Of a stretch of 5,251 nucleotides of DNA, positions 5,045 through 5,251 are shown one piece after another. Both the position numbers and the translations under genes were made by a program. The notes under the pieces were generated by a model. That model did no database searches, was not told the origin of the DNA, and was given only the letters and a program-made list of their open reading frames with translations. The stretch is taken from positions 1 to 5,251 of the forward strand of contig DCKU01000143.1 in NCBI GenBank assembly GCA_002320455.1, given 5' to 3'. How positions within the stretch are numbered: position 1 is the first letter of the stretch; each line of letters opens with the position of its first letter. This DNA comes from Salinisphaera sp. UBA1666. Lineage in GTDB: Bacteria > Pseudomonadota > Gammaproteobacteria > Nevskiales > Salinisphaeraceae.

Positions 5045-5239
5045 CGCCCGCGCTGTATTGAACCCCATTTTGAGGCGACGGAGACGCGCAGCGGCGAGGC
5101 GTGTCCGGCGCGCTGCGCCGGTGCGGTCAGCATGTTTGAGTATCGCGAAAGCGATGCGAGTTCCTGACCGCATCGCTTCGACGTGAGCATCGGAGTGCAC
5201 CGGCGAAGCCGGCGCCGAGGATGGGTGCTGTACGGGTCA
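5045..5239 (-). repeat. Structured repeat, copy 2 (inverted relative to copy 1)
   Basis: Read on the minus strand, 5170 down to 5101 aligns without gaps to 4813-4882 with 56 of 70 bases identical by hand count. It keeps arm A (5122-5130 with 5164-5172, 9 bp), its inner hairpin (5142-5146 with 5151-5155, GAAA loop on +) and arm B (5105-5111 with 5115-5121). Landmarks AGACGC (5082-5087), CTGTATT (5053-5059) and GGGTCA (5234-5239) match GCGTCT, AATACAG and TGACCC of copy 1 at similar distances. An additional stem is 5197-5204 with 5208-5215, with one non-canonical pair. The 13-bp outer stem of copy 1 is not preserved here. The left end of the copy may continue beyond the window. Confidence 0.75.
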
Positions 5240-5251
5240 ACTACATCGGTA

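Noticed and set aside
4720..5200. Open frames at 4720-4914 (+), 4763-4972 (+) and 5003-5200 (-) over the structured repeats
   Set aside because: The 4720 and 5003 frames give similar peptides (GTRTALAALRHAGRAGA against GTRIAFAILKHADRTGA) only because the DNA is repeated. Of 14 core differences, 8 fall at codon positions 1 or 2 in that frame, and paired-base changes explain the pattern better than protein selection.
4693..5251. CRISPR array or tRNA gene in the hairpin-rich region
   Set aside because: There are no regularly spaced direct repeats, and no cloverleaf with a TTC-loop or CCA end could be drawn; the repeats are inverted and only two.

Overview
The window looks like a chromosomal segment of a high-GC proteobacterium, most likely a gammaproteobacterium. 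The coding parts are strongly GC-rich, and RsgA and PurU are of ordinary proteobacterial type. I cannot name the genus; a Salinisphaera-like marine or halophilic organism is only a guess.

Layout from left to right: (1) 1-524, a small lipoprotein-like gene on +, whose signal-peptide hydrophobic core lies upstream of any usable start in its own frame, suggesting a one-base frameshift or error at its 5' end. (2) 549-1664 on -, rsgA, a circularly permuted GTPase of 30S ribosome maturation. (3) 1665-1812, a divergent intergenic region with a candidate promoter for purU. (4) 1813-2670 on +, purU, formyltetrahydrofolate deformylase. (5) 2728-2997 on -, a small cupin convergent with purU, with a perfect dyad upstream of it. 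(6) 2998-3521, an AT-richer island holding one 61-codon ORF with a good Shine-Dalgarno sequence, a GTATACTGTCCCC motif and a long interrupted inverted repeat. (7) 3522-4541 on -, an acetylpolyamine amidohydrolase of the histone deacetylase superfamily with all catalytic residues visible. (8) 4542-5251, about 700 bases without a credible protein gene.

The last region is the most unusual. From 4693 to 4992 it is a nearly continuous run of hairpins, including a 13-bp stem that encloses two further hairpin arms. A second copy lies on the opposite strand (about 5045-5239). Across a 70-base core (4813-4882 against 5170-5101 reversed) I count 56 identities. Most of the differences fall in loops or as paired changes that keep the stems: five base pairs differ on both sides and still pair. 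That pattern argues for selection on a folded RNA or single-stranded DNA rather than on a peptide. The two copies point toward a central 30-base palindromic hairpin (4963-4992).

The protein genes do not form an obvious shared pathway. rsgA, purU and the deacetylase are separate functions (ribosome assembly, one-carbon/purine metabolism, polyamine metabolism), and the strand changes make a common operon unlikely.
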